Positions 62,361-64,000 of a DNA stretch of 64,000 nt are shown here, piece by piece. The first letter of the stretch is position 1. Each line of letters opens with the position of its first letter. The position numbers and the translations under genes were made by a program. The notes beneath the pieces were generated by a model. It was given only the letters and a program-made list of their open reading frames with translations, was not told the origin of the DNA and did no database searches. This DNA comes from Erythrocercus mccallii (lineage: Eukaryota; Chordata; Aves; Passeriformes; Dicruridae). The stretch covers positions 62,001 through 126,000 of the forward strand of contig VZRG01001053.1 in NCBI GenBank assembly GCA_013397435.1, read 5' to 3'.

Positions 62361-64000
62361 ACAAGAGCCTTTTGAGGGGTGTTTAAATCCTGGCTTCTGA
62401 GAAGAAACTTTCACCAAAACAGTGCTTGAGATACACTGAGAATTTACTGGACCTCACTTTCCTTTTATCTCAGCAATGTTTTGTCATGACCTCTGATGAA
62501 TGATGTAAGTAGAGCAATTGAAAGACAGAACAGCATTTTGGATAATGCTGCAAATTACAGTTTGTAGCAACCTAGGATCTGATTAGCAAGTACCTAATGT
62601 CTAGCACAGGAGAAATTCCAGCAAAAAACAAAGTGTATTCTCAAGTACCCTGCTGAATTTGAGTCTTGGTGACTATTTTCTTCCTGCTGATTGATTGTAT
62701 CCTGAAATTTTCTGGTCACAATGCAGGACACAAACACAGAAACTAATCCAGCTCACAGAAGGTTTATGTCCCTTTTTTAATCATCATTGTGTCAGGGCCA
62801 TAGCAGTGATTTTATCTGAAAACTTAGTTTATCAATTAATTTCCAGATTTATATATCTGTAAAAACAGTTCTCAATATAAGTCACTGTCAGTATTTCAGA
62901 TCTGTTTGTTGAAGTGAAAACATGAAGTTGATCTCATGCGCTCCCACTTGCCTGCAGACTGGAGGACCCAAATTGCTGTTGTACCAGTTATTTGCAATCA
63001 TTCATGGCAACTAATATCATCAAACTCTGGTCAGCTAGGAGCTATTCTGAACATAATGCCCCATGAGTCAGGCTCACCTGTCAATAGTGGAAGGAAACCC
63101 TGTGGAAGTGTCTCTCTGTACAATGACAATGGAAAGATTCAAAACCCCACTTTAGATATTTTATGTTTAAAAATCTTAAACAAACAAGACTATGAAGACT
63201 TAGAACCACATCCCCCAGATGATTTCATTAGTGAGCTATATTTCTAAATCCCTAAATGTCTGTATTTCTAAATCATGCATTCTCTCTTCCTCCTTCTGAA
63301 AATTGTTGAAATTTTATTCTGAGTCCAATTGAGCTAATGGGAAATTAACTAAAAACAAACTAAAAACTGTCTTTTTTTCACTTATTAGGGTTATGGCTGG
63401 AAAACAGCAATCAAGTGCAAAATTCACAATCCATTTTTATACAATGAGGTGCCTATAATATAGGTATCTACATGTGAATTGGTTTTTAAGACTTTGTTAC
63501 AGTTAGACTTTAGAATAATACAGATTAAGCAAAACAAGGCTAACATTGGTGTCAGCTGAGTATCCAACCTATGTAATTGTCCAGCCTAAATAATGGGAAG
63601 ATTCAATTGCCTAAATATTGATGCCATTTTAGTTATATCCAGTTTCTGCTTCAAATAGAATTGGAACTCCTAGAAGTCCTTGATGTCTCTGACACCCCAA
63701 AACATCTCATGTAGTAACATGTGGCACACTGAGGTAAAGAAACCATGTGCCATTGGCTGTGCTGTGAGCTTAGGCACGTATGGACACCCATATACAAACA
63801 TCTGAACTTCAACATCTGCAAACTGGAACAGAACGGCATCTGTTTGTACATGCATAGTAATATGCTGCATCATTAAAACCTAAATTCACCTTTATTTCGC
63901 TTATACTTTCAGCCTCCCAAGGTCTCATTTCTGCATTTGCTTCTTAATTTGTGCTGCCCATAACTCTCAAGGAGGGGGTGGGAGTCAAGTCCCTCCTCCC

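Larger units (their letters stand above)
54256..64000. other. Unique noncoding DNA to right edge
   Basis: No exon, RNA gene or clear interspersed repeat. Contains a 14-bp direct repeat (55326-55356), a GC-richer zone with overlapping frames on both strands (58560-59060, longest 165 codons), an AT-rich low-complexity zone about 59800-60480, a candidate regulatory segment (61740-61980) and a GC-richer, possibly repeat-derived patch (62040-62360). Confidence 0.5.

Overview
The window reads as nuclear DNA of a bird, most likely a passerine. No protein-coding gene can be supported in its 64 kb. The best evidence for a bird is at least six 5'-truncated copies of the CR1 non-LTR retrotransposon. They are recognised by the conserved last part of the CR1 reverse-transcriptase ORF (the 'W.R.P..VVDSP....VVKARLD' type of tail, seen on the minus strand near 37.6-37.8 kb), by the short 3' UTR, and by octamer-like 3' ends of the 'attctatgat' type. 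A GC-rich 1.3 kb repeat at about 5.65-6.95 kb and an ERV-like fragment at about 53.85-54.25 kb resemble repeats I associate with songbird genomes. That association is from memory, not from a search. Base composition is AT-rich and CpG-poor nearly everywhere, with no operons, ribosome binding sites, rRNA, tRNA or CRISPR. The longest open frames are about 165 codons, no more than noncoding DNA of this size gives.

Layout. 0.6-1.5 kb: two CR1 copies in opposite orientation with their truncated 5' ends facing each other. 1.5-5.6 kb: unique AT-rich DNA with three perfect short inverted repeats. 5.65-6.95 kb: the GC-rich/CpG-rich repeat ending in a polyadenylation signal. 7.15-7.31 kb: a CR1 3' end. 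7.3-18.9 kb: unique DNA with small tandem repeats and a perfect 10-bp-arm palindrome. 18.9-19.1 kb: a decayed CR1 tail. 19.6-20.1 kb: a motif-rich candidate regulatory element. 20.1-20.4 kb: a possible minus-strand LTR or transcript 3' end. 23.56-23.86 kb: CR1. 27.8-28.3 kb: a short minisatellite next to a possible minus-strand retroelement end. 34.9-35.1 kb: an extremely AT-rich tract. 37.64-37.94 kb: CR1. 43.85-43.95 kb: a TA microsatellite carrying three CACGTG palindromes. 53.85-54.25 kb: ERV-like fragment. 54.3-64 kb: unique DNA.

I see no exon set, promoter-exon pair or gene cluster, so there is no pathway to reconstruct. The window looks like an intergenic region or a very long intron. 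Its function, if any, would lie in noncoding regulatory elements, several of which are proposed below at low confidence. I did not find an undescribed multi-gene system. The items most worth a check are the CACGTG-punctuated TA repeat, the paired hairpins at 2.27-2.36 kb, the CpG-rich repeat with promoter-like and poly(A) features, and the head-to-head CR1 pair.
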